Of a DNA stretch of 64,000 nucleotides, positions 39,401 through 44,847 are shown piece after piece. How positions within the stretch are numbered: the first letter of the stretch is position 1; each line of letters starts with the position of its first letter. Made by a program: the position numbers and the translations under genes. The notes beneath the pieces are model-generated. The model made no database searches. It had not been told where the DNA came from and saw nothing but the letters and a program-made list of their open reading frames with translations. The stretch spans positions 10,340,790 to 10,404,789 of the forward strand of contig OZ026844.1 of NCBI GenBank assembly GCA_964023205.1, in the 5' to 3' direction. The DNA comes from Lutraria lutraria (Eukaryota; Mollusca; Bivalvia; Venerida; Mactridae).

Positions 39401-42400
39401 CAATACTTTTGCCCATGAGTGTATATGTTATTTGTCCATAAATTATAAAAATTGTGTATTTTAGTAACAGACTGGCTATATCTTTCCAGTTCTGTTCGTT
39501 GTGCATACAGTGCTATGAATTCTTGATTTTTAAGGGTAAAATGGTTATATTTGTATCTTCCATGGTCATTATATGTAAATCTTTTAATGTGCATAAAAAG
39601 GAAAAGTAAGGACAACATCTGTTGATAATTGAACCGGTGACCCAGGGTTTAGATGATAATTATGTATGATGCATGTTCATTTCACTTGTTTGCGAATTTT
39701 TTATTCAAATTCATAAACTGCTGAAGCAAATTTTATTTTTAGAAAATAACTTAGAAATAGGTCTACAGCTATTTCAGCTTTCTCGATTTTGTGATTATAC
39801 CCCCGCAAACGAAGTTTGAGCGGGGATATATTGGAGTCAGTTGTTTGTTGGTCGGTTGGTCAGTCTGCATACAAGTTAAGGGATTGCAATGAAACTTGAA
39901 ATATGTTATCATCATGAAGTATAGATGTGCAAGACACAATTTTCATGTGCAGCGATTCTCTCATTGCGGTGTTATATCCCCTTGAACTTAGCCGTATAGT
40001 ATACTATTGCATTATTAGTGTCAAAGCAGCGGCAGGAGTAGTAGACACCTCTGTGGCAGCTATAGTTTAGAGACATTTTCTCTTCGGTGGTAGGGTGTCC
40101 CTTGTTTCAAATCTATAATTTATATCTCTTTGTCAATACATCTTTTGGTTTCAGCATTGATCCTGGCTTGAAGTCTACTGTATATTGTACTGCTTTAAGA
40201 GAAGGTGGAGAGAAAGAATGGGATTTCATTTATGGTCTGTATTTGACTGCTACTGTTCAAGCTGAAAAATCACGTCTGCTTAGTGCTCTCTCTTGTACCA
40301 GGAAAGCATGGATGCTGAATAGGTGAGTTTATTCTTAACAGTTCCTTGCCTTTTAAGGCACCAATATATTATGCTTACCGGTATTTGGTTGACTATTTCT
40401 TCTTGAGGTATATGAAGAAATTTTTGCCCTGCCTTTGCACATAAATCTAAACTTACTGGTATAACTTTGTTTTTTACTCAATATAGATGGCTTGAGTATG
40501 CTATGGATCCCAGCATTGTAAGGAAGCAAGATGCGTATCGTGTGTTTATCAATGTTGGAAATAATATCGCTGGTCGAGCTGTTGCCTGGGATTTCTTCAG
40601 ATCAAACTGGGATTCTATATTTGAAAAGTAAGCATGTTTGTACTTGGAAGTGTATATTGTCAGATTGTTTAATTATCACTACAATTAATTACACTGTACT
40701 GATGCTATCTAAATTTCAATAATCACAAATATGTGACATTGTGAACAAACTTCAGCAATGACATAAATTATATATAAGGCCACACCAATTTAATAACTTG
40801 TTCATCGGATTTTTTTTCTAAAAAGAGCAAGCGAGCAAGCGAAATATTTTTATTAATATTATTTTTTACTTTTCCAATTTGACCGAGCGAGCGAGCGAAA
40901 AAATAATTTTAATATTTTTTTTATTTTCCTTCTTTCAAAACAAGCGAAAAAAAAATCTAAAAAGCTTTTCTATTTCAAACAAGCATGTGATCAAGCAAAT
41001 AAAGAATCTGTATTTTTATTAGTTTCAATAACCCTTAGGTTTACCAGTGAAAACACTTTTAATGTCTTTATTCTATTCTTTTTTATATGAAAATTGATAA
41101 ATCACCCATAAAGAAACACACAAAAAATAGATTAAACTTACAGAACAATACCATGTATACCATATTCTTGTTACAATTACTAAAATAAAACGACATAATA
41201 TTGTAAACTGGATCTATCACTGGAATGACACTGTACACAACTTGGACCCAAGATATAACTGTTTAATTTTGGAGACATGTTTTTAAAGAATTTACCCTTA
41301 ATTCCTATATAAACTAGAACCATGAGTGAAGGATAGACCCACACCAAATATTCTAAGATATCTTCAGTATACTGGTATACTTAAATCGATAGAAATAACA
41401 ATAATCTGTGTGAATGTGCCATAAAATTCTGTGTCAAAAGTCAAATTTTTAATATTGAACTTAAAATTTTAATTTGCATGTTAATTTGACCACGGAAGTA
41501 ATAACAGATAATTCCGTGATTTGACTACTGATAACCGATGTCAACGAACTTTAGCCACTCCGTGTACAACTACCGTCTGAACAGTGCTATTCTAATTCGT
41601 TCTTTACAATGGGTACCGTGGGCTAACGAAAGTTTGTTTAAGTTTAACTTGTCAACGTTTCGTTGACATGTCATGTAAACTCAGATTATTTGAAAAGCGA
41701 ATTTTCGAGAATAGGCGATTTTTATCATGACACCGGCAGTTATTCACCATTGCACCAGTTTCGTTTTCCAAACGGGTTTTAATGTGTGATTTTTCCACAC
41801 ACAACAAATTAAATATTCAGTTTTTGAAGGCTGGGCAAAATCGAAATAGTCTTGCCGTCACAAACAGTTGGACTAGGCGACGAGCGCTACCATCTTGGGA
41901 ACTAACATCACCCGTATTCCTATTCCTCGCTACATTATATTTTCTATGGTCTTATCTACGATAATCGACGTGTTTCTGATTGTCTATGATATCGCGTGCA
42001 GTTAACATTCTTCTTAGGTTTAAACATTCTGAATTACCGAATAAATTCATTTAAAAAATCAGCTACGATATTATACTATCTCGGTATCGTAAAGAGAGCC
42101 GCATATATAATGGAGCAACACCGCAGAATACAATTTTGAAGTGATAAAATCCGGGACACCGTACCGTTCCGGATTTTTTTAAAGATGTCGGCATGAGCAA
42201 GCGGTCGGAAGCAAAAAACAAAAAATAATATTATTTTTCTAATTTTGATAAAAAGCGAGCGGCAAATCCGATGAACAAGTTATCAAATTGGTGTGGCCTA
42301 AGATAAAAGATGTTATTATTAGAAATGACATATACATAACATGAAAGATGTTATAATTAGAAATGAAAGTCATATTTTTGAAGGAGAATTGTATCTCAAC

Positions 42401-44060
42401 AAAATGTAGAGTAAACAGGTTGTCTGAGACTTAAGATATGAAAATTGTACTTAAAGATGTTTACTTCACAGAGCTATCCATGACAATTATACTTCCATTA
42501 TATGATGTTATGCAATTTTGAATGTACAGTCAATGCCATCCTTAGAAAAGACAGAATGTGGCCTTCATTGACAGATGGCCTTTATTCAGAGGTCATTTTA
42601 TTCTAAATAATCAGTGCTGATTTTAAAAAAAATAACCTTTATTCACAGGATGACTTTTGTTTAGAGGTGACCATTAACACAGGTTTGACTGTGCATTTAG
42701 TGTGGAGGGATTGACTGTTAATACATGTACAAGATTTGTATACTTATAAAGACATAATTTTGTCTTAGTTGGTGATAATTAATAAGTCTGTGATTTGTTA
42801 ACTTCTACATCAGCATTTATCTTCTTACAGGTATGGTGTGGGATCATTTTCACTTAGTGATATAATAGCTGGAGTCACCTCATCATTTGATACAGAATTC
42901 CAACTTCAAGAGGTATGAGTATAAACTGTGTCAATATCATAGATTATTTAAAATGATACTGTCCTGTCATCATTTATAAAAAAAATGTCTAATAATAATG
43001 CATTAAATGACCATGATTTGTTTAAAGATGATTGTAATACCTGATAAATGATTGTTGTAACTTATCACTTATTAGCTTTTTGAATTTAGTAATACAGAAC
43101 AATAGATAAAACGATAGTAAAATACAAGAAATATATTTTTATTTGCTCTTAAAATATAAGAATGCTTTTATTGCAAGTAAAAGTCAGTTTCACTGATAAG
43201 ATATATTTCTCGATAAAATCAGACTTACCGGGTACTTTAAGTTCAACATGCAAAAGCTAATGGGGCTTTAAGATTATCTTCTTTATTATTTGAAAATGCT
43301 AGTGACTTAAAGGGCATTTCAAGTTATAAAAGACTATAATTCCATGCTGCCTAGGTTTACTTTTCTAAATAAATGATCTTAATGATATTGTTTGTACTAC
43401 TTTAATATGAATGCTTGAATACAAATTGAATATAATACATTTTGCTGATGATGTTTGATGCATTATTACTTGTCAATATTTACAAATTAACAATATACTG
43501 GGCCCAGTTTCACACAAAAACTTAAGTTATGCTAAAAATCAACTTACATGATCATTAGATCAATCACTTTTCTGTTTTATTGTATGCACCAGAGTGTGGC
43601 GTTAAAAGAAGATACATAGATGGCCCATAAATAGTTTCCTACAATTTCAACCTAACTCTAATCTCTTGATGTGGTATAATTCAATAAATTTGATTTGAGA
43701 CTGTTATTGGGAATTTGATATTTGACTCAAATTAAAATGGAGTTTGTAAGACTTAAAGGGGTGTGCCCTGGATTTGCTGTGTCTTGGTTTTCATACACCA
43801 AAAATGCATTTATTACTTGTAAAACTTATTTGTGAACCTGTGGCATGAATCTTTAATCTGAGAAGTTATCAGTTGTCCCTTTTGTGATTTTTTATTGTTT
43901 CAATTTACAGTTGAAGGACTTCCAGAGTTCACATCCAGACATGGGCTCAGGAACAAGAGCCTTCTCTCAAGCTATAGAAAATACTAAATCCAACATTCAA
44001 TGGATGTCAGAAAATTATGCTACTGTAAGAGAATGGCTGAGCAAGTACAGAACTCTCTAA
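3403..44060 (+). CDS. Tandem two-unit M1 zinc aminopeptidase (aminopeptidase N/ERAP-like), 5' partial, 33 exons
   Basis: Exons: 3403-3537, 3868-3933, 5832-5897, 6362-6546, 8290-8387, 9922-10052, 10866-10921, 11507-11654, 11992-12068, 12624-12734, 13492-13659, 14248-14388, 14721-14802, 15309-15705, 16643-16805, 17494-17649, 19743-19860, 20273-20393, 30919-31073, 32453-32566, 33089-33220, 33702-33767, 33941-34006, 34804-34985, 35897-35994, 36447-36580, 37380-37435, 38240-38387, 38978-39165, 40155-40322, 40487-40627, 42831-42912, 43911-44060 (stop 44058-44060). Each junction read is AG/GT and phases agree throughout, giving 4299 nt and 1432 residues without a stop. M1 enzymes remove N-terminal residues from peptides, usually as ectoenzymes or in the secretory pathway. 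The start, any signal anchor and the zinc site of unit 1 lie outside the window. The C-terminus (SKYRTL) has no hydrophobic tail, so a GPI anchor is unlikely. No single-unit alternative transcript can be judged from DNA. Confidence 0.93.
4247..5402. mobile_element. Possible TIR element in intron 2
   Basis: The left end GGACTTGATTTTTACC matches the reverse complement of the right end (GGACTTGATTTTTATC). The right end is itself a short palindrome at 5375-5402. No convincing target duplication is visible, so this could be a MITE with a decayed flank. No coding frame inside. Confidence 0.4.
7099..8241. mobile_element. TTAA-flanked piggyBac-like non-autonomous element
   Basis: TTAA occurs at 7095-7098 and 8242-8245. 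Just inside, the left end reads GGGTGATCACTCGTGA and the right end is the reverse complement of GGGTGATCACTCATGA. The TTAA target is the piggyBac hallmark. The 1143-bp interior has no transposase and is presumably mobilised in trans. Confidence 0.75.
8829..9463. mobile_element. Pogo/Tc1-type MITE, CAGTCGAAACTC family
   Basis: The element begins CAGTCGAAACTCATTATATC and ends with the reverse complement of CAGTCAAAACTCGTTATATC, flanked by TA on both sides (8827-8828, 9464-9465). The ends carry repeated tatatcgaag-like units. The 101-codon open frame inside is not a transposase. Confidence 0.8.
9655..9850 (+). repeat. Interspersed repeat, 'cgatagatc...tgtctgttt' family
   Basis: Shares cgatagat, tttttggcatgtctgt, catcaaactt, atgttggttcctc and catgtcagtaggtca with 32636-32830, and in reverse orientation with 44848-45052 and 58445-58690. 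Non-coding. Confidence 0.65.
10160..10445 (-). repeat. tRNA-derived SINE (family 3), minus orientation
   Basis: On the minus strand it opens with a tRNA-like head (GGTGGTCTAGTGATAATGCA and GGTTATGGGTTT) and then cagggacacttttccagg, cacaggaaatgg. The same order of blocks occurs on the plus strand at 12288-12560. Confidence 0.6.
10497..10790 (+). repeat. Interspersed repeat, 'caaacgaagtttgag' family, copy 1
   Basis: Begins tatacccaatcaaacgaag and ends in a block like ggggtattagtcacctctgt. It matches 39795-40066 over its length, including the tgcaatgaaacttgaaatat and gtgcaagacacaattttcat blocks. No TIRs or coding potential. Confidence 0.7.
11150..11321. mobile_element. Small MITE, CTGTCAAACCTGTG family
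   Basis: TA-flanked (11148-11149, 11322-11323) with ends related to CAGTCAAACCTGTG. Relatives lie at 15080-15241, 36217-36380 and 42527-42691. Internal phrases such as cctttattgacaggtg and gactttattcagaggtg recur. Confidence 0.65.
12288..12560 (+). repeat. tRNA-derived SINE (family 3), filling a unit-1-specific intron
   Basis: tRNA-like head with GGTTGTAGAGTGGTAACTAT and box-B-like GGTTTGATCC, then a body with aagtactgtgtctagaaagtc and tgggatggctctgaaaagac. It occupies about half of the intron 12069-12623, which has no counterpart in unit 2. Confidence 0.65.
12840..13073. repeat. Fold-back element, 'aggttataaaacttgag' family
   Basis: The left end (ggctccaaggttatacaaat) and right end (reverse complement of aaggttataaaacttaagaa) are inverted. 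Internal phrases (gtcagacaataatgatatca) match the elements at 36624-36863 and 59124-60473. Confidence 0.6.
13295..13453. mobile_element. Small MITE, CAGTAAAAACC family
   Basis: Starts CAGTAAAAACCCTGGAAAC and ends with the reverse complement of CAGTAAAACCTCTGAAAGC, flanked by TA. A related copy is at 37058-37229. Confidence 0.7.
14053..14215 (+). repeat. Interspersed repeat, 'tatgcccccttc' family
   Basis: Opens tatgcccccttcatagaaaa and runs through gtcggttggtcggtgggtca, then tgaggtcactagatcaaagg. It lies just upstream of the acceptor of exon 12. Confidence 0.6.
15080..15241. mobile_element. Small MITE, CAGTCAAACCTGTG family
   Basis: The right end is the reverse complement of CAGTCAAACCTGTGTTAGC. 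The left end is degraded (aaacaagggctacc). It ends 67 bases before the fusion exon. Confidence 0.55.
15309..15705 (+). CDS. Fusion exon joining the C-terminus of unit 1 to the N-terminus of unit 2
   Basis: This 397-nt exon has an acceptor at 15307-15308 and donor GT at 15706-15707. Codons 1-56 end unit 1: [12 protein letters not shown] [17 protein letters not shown], then WLNEVGKPQ. They align with the terminal exon of the gene at 43911-44060, which stops right after [10 protein letters not shown]. Codon 57 begins [18 protein letters not shown], the classic opening of an M1 N-terminal domain, and continues [20 protein letters not shown]. No stop, splice site, signal peptide or membrane segment separates the two, so the two units are translated as one chain. 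The linker is only about ten residues. Confidence 0.95.
15477..44060 (+). CDS. Aminopeptidase unit 2: complete M1 peptidase unit
   Basis: About 888 residues, a normal length for an M1 ectodomain. The N-terminal beta domain runs through exons 14-18 ([22 protein letters not shown] is the usual cis-anchor region). The catalytic domain follows in exons 18-24 and the C-terminal helical domain in exons 25-33. Counting from VRLP, GAMEN lies at about 273-277, HELAH at 309-313 and the third zinc ligand Glu ([10 protein letters not shown]) at 332, which fits HEXXH-x18-E exactly. The catalytic Tyr is in [13 protein letters not shown]. All expected active-site residues are therefore present. Exon 18 to exon 19 spans a 10.5-kb intron filled by an antisense retrotransposon. 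Confidence 0.94.
15782..15975 (-). repeat. tRNA-derived SINE (family 1), minus orientation
   Basis: Reading the minus strand gives a tRNA-like head (gtggttaaggttgctaactt, then gggttcgagccca), a linker with gtctctttatgagagaaagt and a tail with ggtgacctgtccgtctcata. The same order is seen at 50290-50545. Confidence 0.75.
17104..17340. repeat. Possible interspersed repeat related to 37500-37895
   Basis: The phrase atcagtggtgggggctaata is the inverse of tagcccccactgctgatag at about 37863. The remainder is too diverged to align by eye. Confidence 0.35.
17774..18654. mobile_element. Pogo/Tc1-type MITE, CAGTTGAATCGCGATAG family
   Basis: Left end CAGTTGAATCGCGATAGTCC, right end the reverse complement of CAATTGAATTGCGATAGTTC, with TA at 17772-17773 and 18655-18656. 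Internal gcgatagtttgaaa units recur at both ends. No transposase. Confidence 0.8.
18769..19672. repeat. Bivalve-type repeat with inverted 'gctcacca' ends and internal tandem units
   Basis: Begins agctcaccagagcacgaatg and ends with cctggtgagcatttataggg, an imperfect inverted pair. Inside, a unit of roughly 150 bases containing aggcctagagctaagatatt and ggacctctaccaagtttgtt repeats about four times between 19000 and 19560. Confidence 0.75.
20113..20204 (-). repeat. tRNA-derived SINE head (family 2), minus orientation
   Basis: The minus strand reads agcccaattagctcagttgg with ctgacttgcaagcaggagg, nearly the same as 56776-56850 on the plus strand. Confidence 0.65.
20817..22021 (-). repeat. Ngaro repeat B2 (outer 3' copy)
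   Basis: Same sequence as 22530-23734 at a constant offset of 1713. Contains three near-tandem units around ggtctcctgtatactctatc between about 21150 and 21310. Confidence 0.9.
22320..22532 (-). repeat. Ngaro repeat A2 (internal copy of the 5' end)
   Basis: Matches 30544-30756 at a constant offset of 8224. It shares the bases ATT with the start of B1, the expected circle-junction overlap. Confidence 0.9.
22530..23734 (-). repeat. Ngaro repeat B1 (internal copy)
   Basis: Direct repeat of 20817-22021. It lies just downstream, in element orientation, of the SGNH hydrolase frame. Confidence 0.9.
23787..24479 (-). CDS. Ngaro SGNH/GDSL-type hydrolase frame
   Basis: The frame is open from 24479 to a stop at 23787 (about 230 codons). 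Block I is [11 protein letters not shown] with the Ser codon at 24347-24345. Block II is [11 protein letters not shown], block III is [10 protein letters not shown], and block V is [11 protein letters not shown], supplying the Asp and His. All four SGNH blocks are therefore present. Such hydrolases are known in Ngaro elements and are thought to be esterases of uncertain substrate. The first in-frame ATG (24299) lies after the catalytic Ser, so translation must enter from upstream. The frame is -1 relative to the recombinase and overlaps it by about 59 nt. A splice-acceptor-like ttttgttacag ends at 24368. Confidence 0.85.
   Translation of the reverse strand, partial: GNQKDGSLDIKFICSLHSGLKFIRLVRIPKYHINFVTEIWIIGDSIVRWAGVQYDQRKRPLQGSIFWDGHSGLRVEQLHTKLQYGLIKGMIPKMIIIHIGGNNISNTNQGKIVRILQREIQYLCETFKSALIVWTFILPRMSWYRNNSSPENNPKMNQKRLRINRAMSKFILTFEAGRVLNIKSIDGKSQGFFHSDKVHLSFLGKEMYIDALSEAVSKFLGLSPDHYMEY
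24419..25321 (-). CDS. Ngaro tyrosine recombinase
   Basis: 300 residues. It would join the circular DNA copy to the genome through a phosphotyrosine intermediate. [10 protein letters not shown] supplies the first catalytic Arg (R151). [13 protein letters not shown] is the box II region, and [13 protein letters not shown] supplies the Trp/His position and the nucleophilic Tyr (probably Y297). Box II in this family usually reads HSFR; here the Arg position is His (H266, codon CAT), a possible loss of function. The ATG at 25321 overlaps the end of the RT/RNase H frame by 34 nt, in the -1 (equivalently +2) frame. Confidence 0.88.
   Translation of the reverse strand: MADIQKRALTLVQSSVSVNTKLAYRTALRSFNRFQANYNLTLRWPISTKQIILYIAYCFERNLAPSTITLHLSAISFMHKLNSLSDPTENFIIRKLVEGCKRTRKRQDQRAPITHDKLKRILAALSTICSTKYETKLFNAAYSLSYFGLFRVSELIVCSQLNSERALTKEDVTLENENKALLIRLRITKTKQTGKPIVIRIPYNAETKECINSVRSFMAIIPRSATHFFCHANSSPLTRYQFSAVLSKACSQAGFTNNDLKTHSFHIGRATDLAIKGVSDEVIKKMGRWTSNSYARYIRV
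25288..27012 (-). CDS. Ngaro reverse transcriptase/RNase H polyprotein
   Basis: The frame opens after a stop near 27012, overlaps the end of gag in the +1 frame by about 100 nt, and runs to 25288. No ATG precedes the RT domain, so expression by frameshift or readthrough is likely. Counting from TTG at 26793, RT motifs are KMDIKSAFR (D116), [13 protein letters not shown] and HYLDDFLGG (D184, D185). RNase H follows with LYTDSAGG (D349), TVLELFPI (E388), FRSDNMAV (D413) and SITDALSR (D463). All catalytic acids of both domains are present. No aspartic protease or DDE integrase is present, as expected for the DIRS order. Confidence 0.9.
   Translation of the reverse strand, partial: PCIPFEVPFEVHQTGQISEATAEEILGGIDPISTAVTELAPSPVNIAILEKELEFYEKNESQFLLKGFQYGFSLQYEGPKKPSDAKNLKSALLNPEIVRQKVKKEVEAGRVAGPFTKSPFSTLRVSPIGLVPKKANNEFRLIHHLSYPAGDSLNDYIDPAHCSVQYTKFDAAVHLVQDLGKNCELFKMDIKSAFRILPVSPKDFDQLGFKFDEKYFFDKCVPFGCSISCNLFNRFADFLAFAVKRKSGSSNLIHYLDDFLGGGKQNTGQCLKLMKTFSSCMSELNVPLANEKTEGPVTQLCFLGLELNSEEMIVRIPVSKINEILLQLNSLIHKQRCTLREMQSLIGILNFACRAILPGRPFCRRFINAICGLSKPYHHLRITKGMKNDMFMWRVFFQNFNGVQVFHDRFWSYNEDVQLYTDSAGGEGLGFGIYFAGSWVCEKWPDEWHSEGYTRDITVLELFPILVALFIWGNMLQNKKIKFRSDNMAVCHIINKMTSKSENVMTVLRQLTLKCLQTNIVVKAEHVSGTNNSITDALSRFQMERFRSLAPTADQEPQKVPCQLWQIFKNELLH
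26915..27486 (-). pseudogene. Ngaro gag, C-terminal part, cut from its start by the nested transposon
   Basis: Reading from the right edge, the frame is open through [20 protein letters not shown] to a Cys/His finger ([20 protein letters not shown], then C-x2-C and H-x4-C spacing) and an Arg/Gly-rich tail made of FRGN repeats, ending at 26915. This is a nucleic-acid-binding capsid-type protein. Its first half is at 30106-30519. Apart from the transposon the frame continues across the target TA without a break. Confidence 0.82.
27487..30105 (-). mobile_element. Nested pogo/Tigger-type DNA transposon inside the Ngaro gag
   Basis: The element is 2619 bases, flanked by TA at 27485-27486 and 30106-30107. 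Terminal inverted repeats start GACAGACCGGAACAGTACGC at both ends. A second pair of subterminal repeats (gggtgtccgcgtactgg at 30061-30077 and its near inverse at 27699-27715) lies inside. It encodes one intact transposase on the minus strand, the same direction as the host element. Intact ends, intact target site and an intact frame suggest recent insertion and possible autonomy. Confidence 0.92.
27878..29506 (-). CDS. Pogo/Tigger-type DDE transposase with C-terminal PHD-like finger
   Basis: 542 residues, unbroken. Residues about 5-50 form a Psq/CENP-B-like helix-turn-helix ([20 protein letters not shown]), and 60-130 a second Tc5-type DNA-binding domain ([17 protein letters not shown]). The DDE_1 core supplies IWNCDETGF (D173), [10 protein letters not shown] (D281) and [10 protein letters not shown] (D317). 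All three acids are present. The last 56 residues hold [17 protein letters not shown] and WFCGVC, a C4-H-C3 pattern of a PHD finger, a fold that usually reads histone H3 tails. The enzyme would cut and paste DNA at TA. The start ATG at 29506 fits the helix-turn-helix beginning a few residues later. Confidence 0.92.
   Translation of the reverse strand: MSKKQPHEDWLASVAKAVELVETGWSIRGAAKKTGLPKSTVADHYGKFKGYDTRKGPERCLSNSEEIGLVNYALYMAEHGFPLTRKVIKSLCVDIIKKSGRSTLVNLEKGPSDKWVKKFLSRHQELSERVPHIIDRARASVSEQQLTQYFELLESTLESLGLERKGEQIWNCDETGFSGREKSYNKVIGHRGFRQPWRVHVSFSGHVTVHVAISANGRTMPPMLIYDKNLPRANYRDGLPDSWLIECTKTGYINSELFLKWFTECFVANCGNHRPVLLTLDNHVTHLSAGVIDAARANNVHLLCFPAHSTHLLQPLDVGYFHDLKSKVGDLCVSLGFTGISTLPRHKFPMILKLALDKIPPKTPMSAFRTSGLFPVNKEAVDAIPGPSESRSESATNEQPLDQPDVCHGCGHSNQNPLVRLGVIPPELASILIEPPIITKPKPKRPRFEQARLITDHEPTEDINHEIEDVLLNEKLPFEDPDDYSQTLCVICGSGSNKYKWIGCDGCDEYWAHYECMLYEDRVDVDFSLVVGEPWFCGVCKE
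30106..30519 (-). pseudogene. Ngaro gag, N-terminal part
   Basis: Starts [18 protein letters not shown] at 30519 and stays open to the TA at 30106-30107, where the nested transposon begins. The frame then runs a few codons into the transposon end before stopping. The basic start, acidic middle and short helical segment ([17 protein letters not shown]) fit a Gag-like protein. Confidence 0.8.
30544..30756 (-). repeat. Ngaro repeat A1 (5' end of the element)
   Basis: 213 bases matching 22320-22532. It lies immediately upstream of gag, so it should carry the element's promoter. Confidence 0.88.
30919..31073 (+). CDS. Catalytic exon 19: GAMEN and HEXXH motifs
   Basis: The 155-nt exon reads [17 protein letters not shown] and ends [10 protein letters not shown], with donor GT at 31074. 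GAMEN binds the substrate N-terminus; the two His of HELAH bind zinc and its Glu is the general base. The acceptor AAG at 30916-30918 sits only 162 bases beyond the right end of the inserted Ngaro element, so the insertion left the splice site intact. Confidence 0.95.
31342..31832. mobile_element. hAT-like non-autonomous element
   Basis: Left end CAGGGCGCCAGATAAA, right end the reverse complement of CAGGGCTCCAGATAAA, with ATTAT on both sides (31337-31341, 31833-31837). The CAGGG terminus suggests hAT, though that superfamily normally makes 8-bp duplications. The interior has runs of aaatacccccc-like units. No coding frame. Confidence 0.65.
32198..32379. mobile_element. Small MITE, CAGTGCAACCTCTCC family
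   Basis: Left end CAGTGCAATCTCTCC, right end the reverse complement of CAATGCAACCTCTCC, with TA on the left. Internal gttgttgagaggtagttg and gggaggttgttgctc recur in copies at 38763-38938, 50838-51001 and 57163-57341. Confidence 0.7.
32453..32566 (+). CDS. Catalytic exon 20: third zinc ligand
   Basis: This 38-codon exon reads [20 protein letters not shown] and then [14 protein letters not shown]. The Glu in LWLNEGF is the third zinc ligand. Both flanking junctions are phase 0. The exon follows directly on HELAHQ of the previous exon. Confidence 0.95.
32636..32830 (+). repeat. Interspersed repeat, 'tatgccc...tcgatagatt' family
   Basis: Same family as 9655-9850 (tttttggcctgtctgtctg, catcaaactttgtatgctgg, tcaggtcagtaggtcaaa). 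Confidence 0.65.
33344..33515. repeat. About 180-bp interspersed repeat, 'gatagttcagctttccatag' family
   Basis: Shares gttcagctttccatagcc, gcagaccaaagtactac and ttgcagtgcaagtctat with 35675-35840, 53305-53485 and 55648-55830, two copies in each gene. Confidence 0.7.
35675..35840. repeat. About 180-bp interspersed repeat, second copy
   Basis: Carries tgatagttcagctttccat and gcagaccaaagtactacg in the same order as at 33344. Confidence 0.7.
36217..36380. mobile_element. Small MITE, CAGTCAAACCTGTG family
   Basis: The left end GTCAGACATGTGTTAGCGGC and the right-end reverse complement CACTCAAACCTGTGAAC are diverged versions of the family end. Internal gaccttt and ataaagg phrases match the others. 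Confidence 0.5.
36624..36863. repeat. Fold-back element, 'aggttataaaactt' family
   Basis: The left part cccagggtctgaggttataa is answered at the right by the reverse complement of ccaggcccagaggtaataaa. The middle has atcattattgtctgatcat. Confidence 0.65.
37058..37229. mobile_element. Small MITE, CAGTAAAACC family, second copy
   Basis: TA-flanked, left end CTGTTAAACACCTGGAAACC and right end the reverse complement of CAGTAAAATCACAG. Related to 13295-13453. Confidence 0.55.
37500..37895. repeat. Interspersed repeat, 'tagcccccactgctgatag' family
   Basis: Contains gacctttaagtgagaccctg, ccttgatcacggtacggcc and the closing tagcccccactgctgatagt. Non-coding, in the intron after exon 27. Confidence 0.5.
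38763..38938. mobile_element. Small MITE, CAGTGCAACCTC family
   Basis: Begins CAGTGCAACCTCCCTACAAC after TA (38761-38762) and ends with the reverse complement of CAGTGCAACATC. Confidence 0.7.
39795..40066 (+). repeat. Interspersed repeat, 'caaacgaagtttgag' family, copy 2
   Basis: Begins tatacccccgcaaacgaag and matches 10497-10790 block by block to cacctctgtggcagct. It lies just upstream of exon 30, as its relative lies in the intron before exon 7. Confidence 0.7.
40778..42298. mobile_element. PIF/Harbinger-like non-autonomous element, copy 2
   Basis: Same inverted ends as 940-2394 and nearly the same interior, flanked by TAA at 40775-40777 and 42299-42301. It is 1521 bases, longer than copy 1 because copy 1 lacks about 28 bases near 1206 and about 35 bases near 1617. 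The latter segment contains the inverted pair cacggaa/ttccgtg. Confidence 0.88.
42527..42691. mobile_element. Small MITE, CAGTCAAACCTGTG family
   Basis: Begins CAGTCAATGCCATCC after TA (42525-42526) and ends with the reverse complement of CAGTCAAACCTGTGTTAATG. Confidence 0.7.
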
Positions 44061-44847
44061 AGGAAATATTTGTAAAACACTTGCATGTGTCTTCCCGAAT
44101 TTTTAGATATTTGTACATATCCATGGATACCCATATTCTAACAGAGAAATATGCACAGGTACATTTTGTTTTAAACATTCTTGGTTGATATCAACAAAAC
44201 AAGTGCAGTTCTAGAAGCAATTAACCAATGTTTGTGTTTTGTTTCATTGTGTTCTGTCTTTTACAGTCTACATTAATTGCAATAAGAGTTTATTAAGATA
44301 CGATGTAATTAATACATTAGGACTGATCAAAATCATTGCACATAAAATATGATGTATCAGAGGACACAAGATCATTTATAAATATACCACAATTGTTTCG
44401 AAGTGTTTTATGCCAACAAATGAAGCAATACAGATTTGGTTGGAGGCTTCCTTATTATGTTACTAATTAATCAATTACTGGTTGATGATAAAATATATTA
44501 GCATGCATTGTCTGTTAACCTTGCATGTAAAACTAACATTGTGAGATGTGGTTGAATTTCTGAAGAAGTAGAAGAATTTTAGATTTCTTACATATTGTAA
44601 TATATTGTTTTTGTGTATTGTTTAGTATTGTAATCTGTATATTCAAGAGTATGTTATAATAAGTTAGCAATATAAAATTTAATTCAAACCTTTGTTAACA
44701 GTGTTATAATATGTTTCTTTAAAACTAATACCTTGCAAGTTTTCTTTATGAACATTACAATTATGCATATCAAAATGAAGTAGATTAAGACTGACTTCAG
44801 ACGTGTTTCAATTTATCACTTCTCATCTGATGCAAAGACATGATTTG

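Noticed and set aside
3403..44060. Two separate adjacent aminopeptidase genes
   Set aside because: The exon 15309-15705 reads from the end of one unit straight into the next without a stop, start or splice site.
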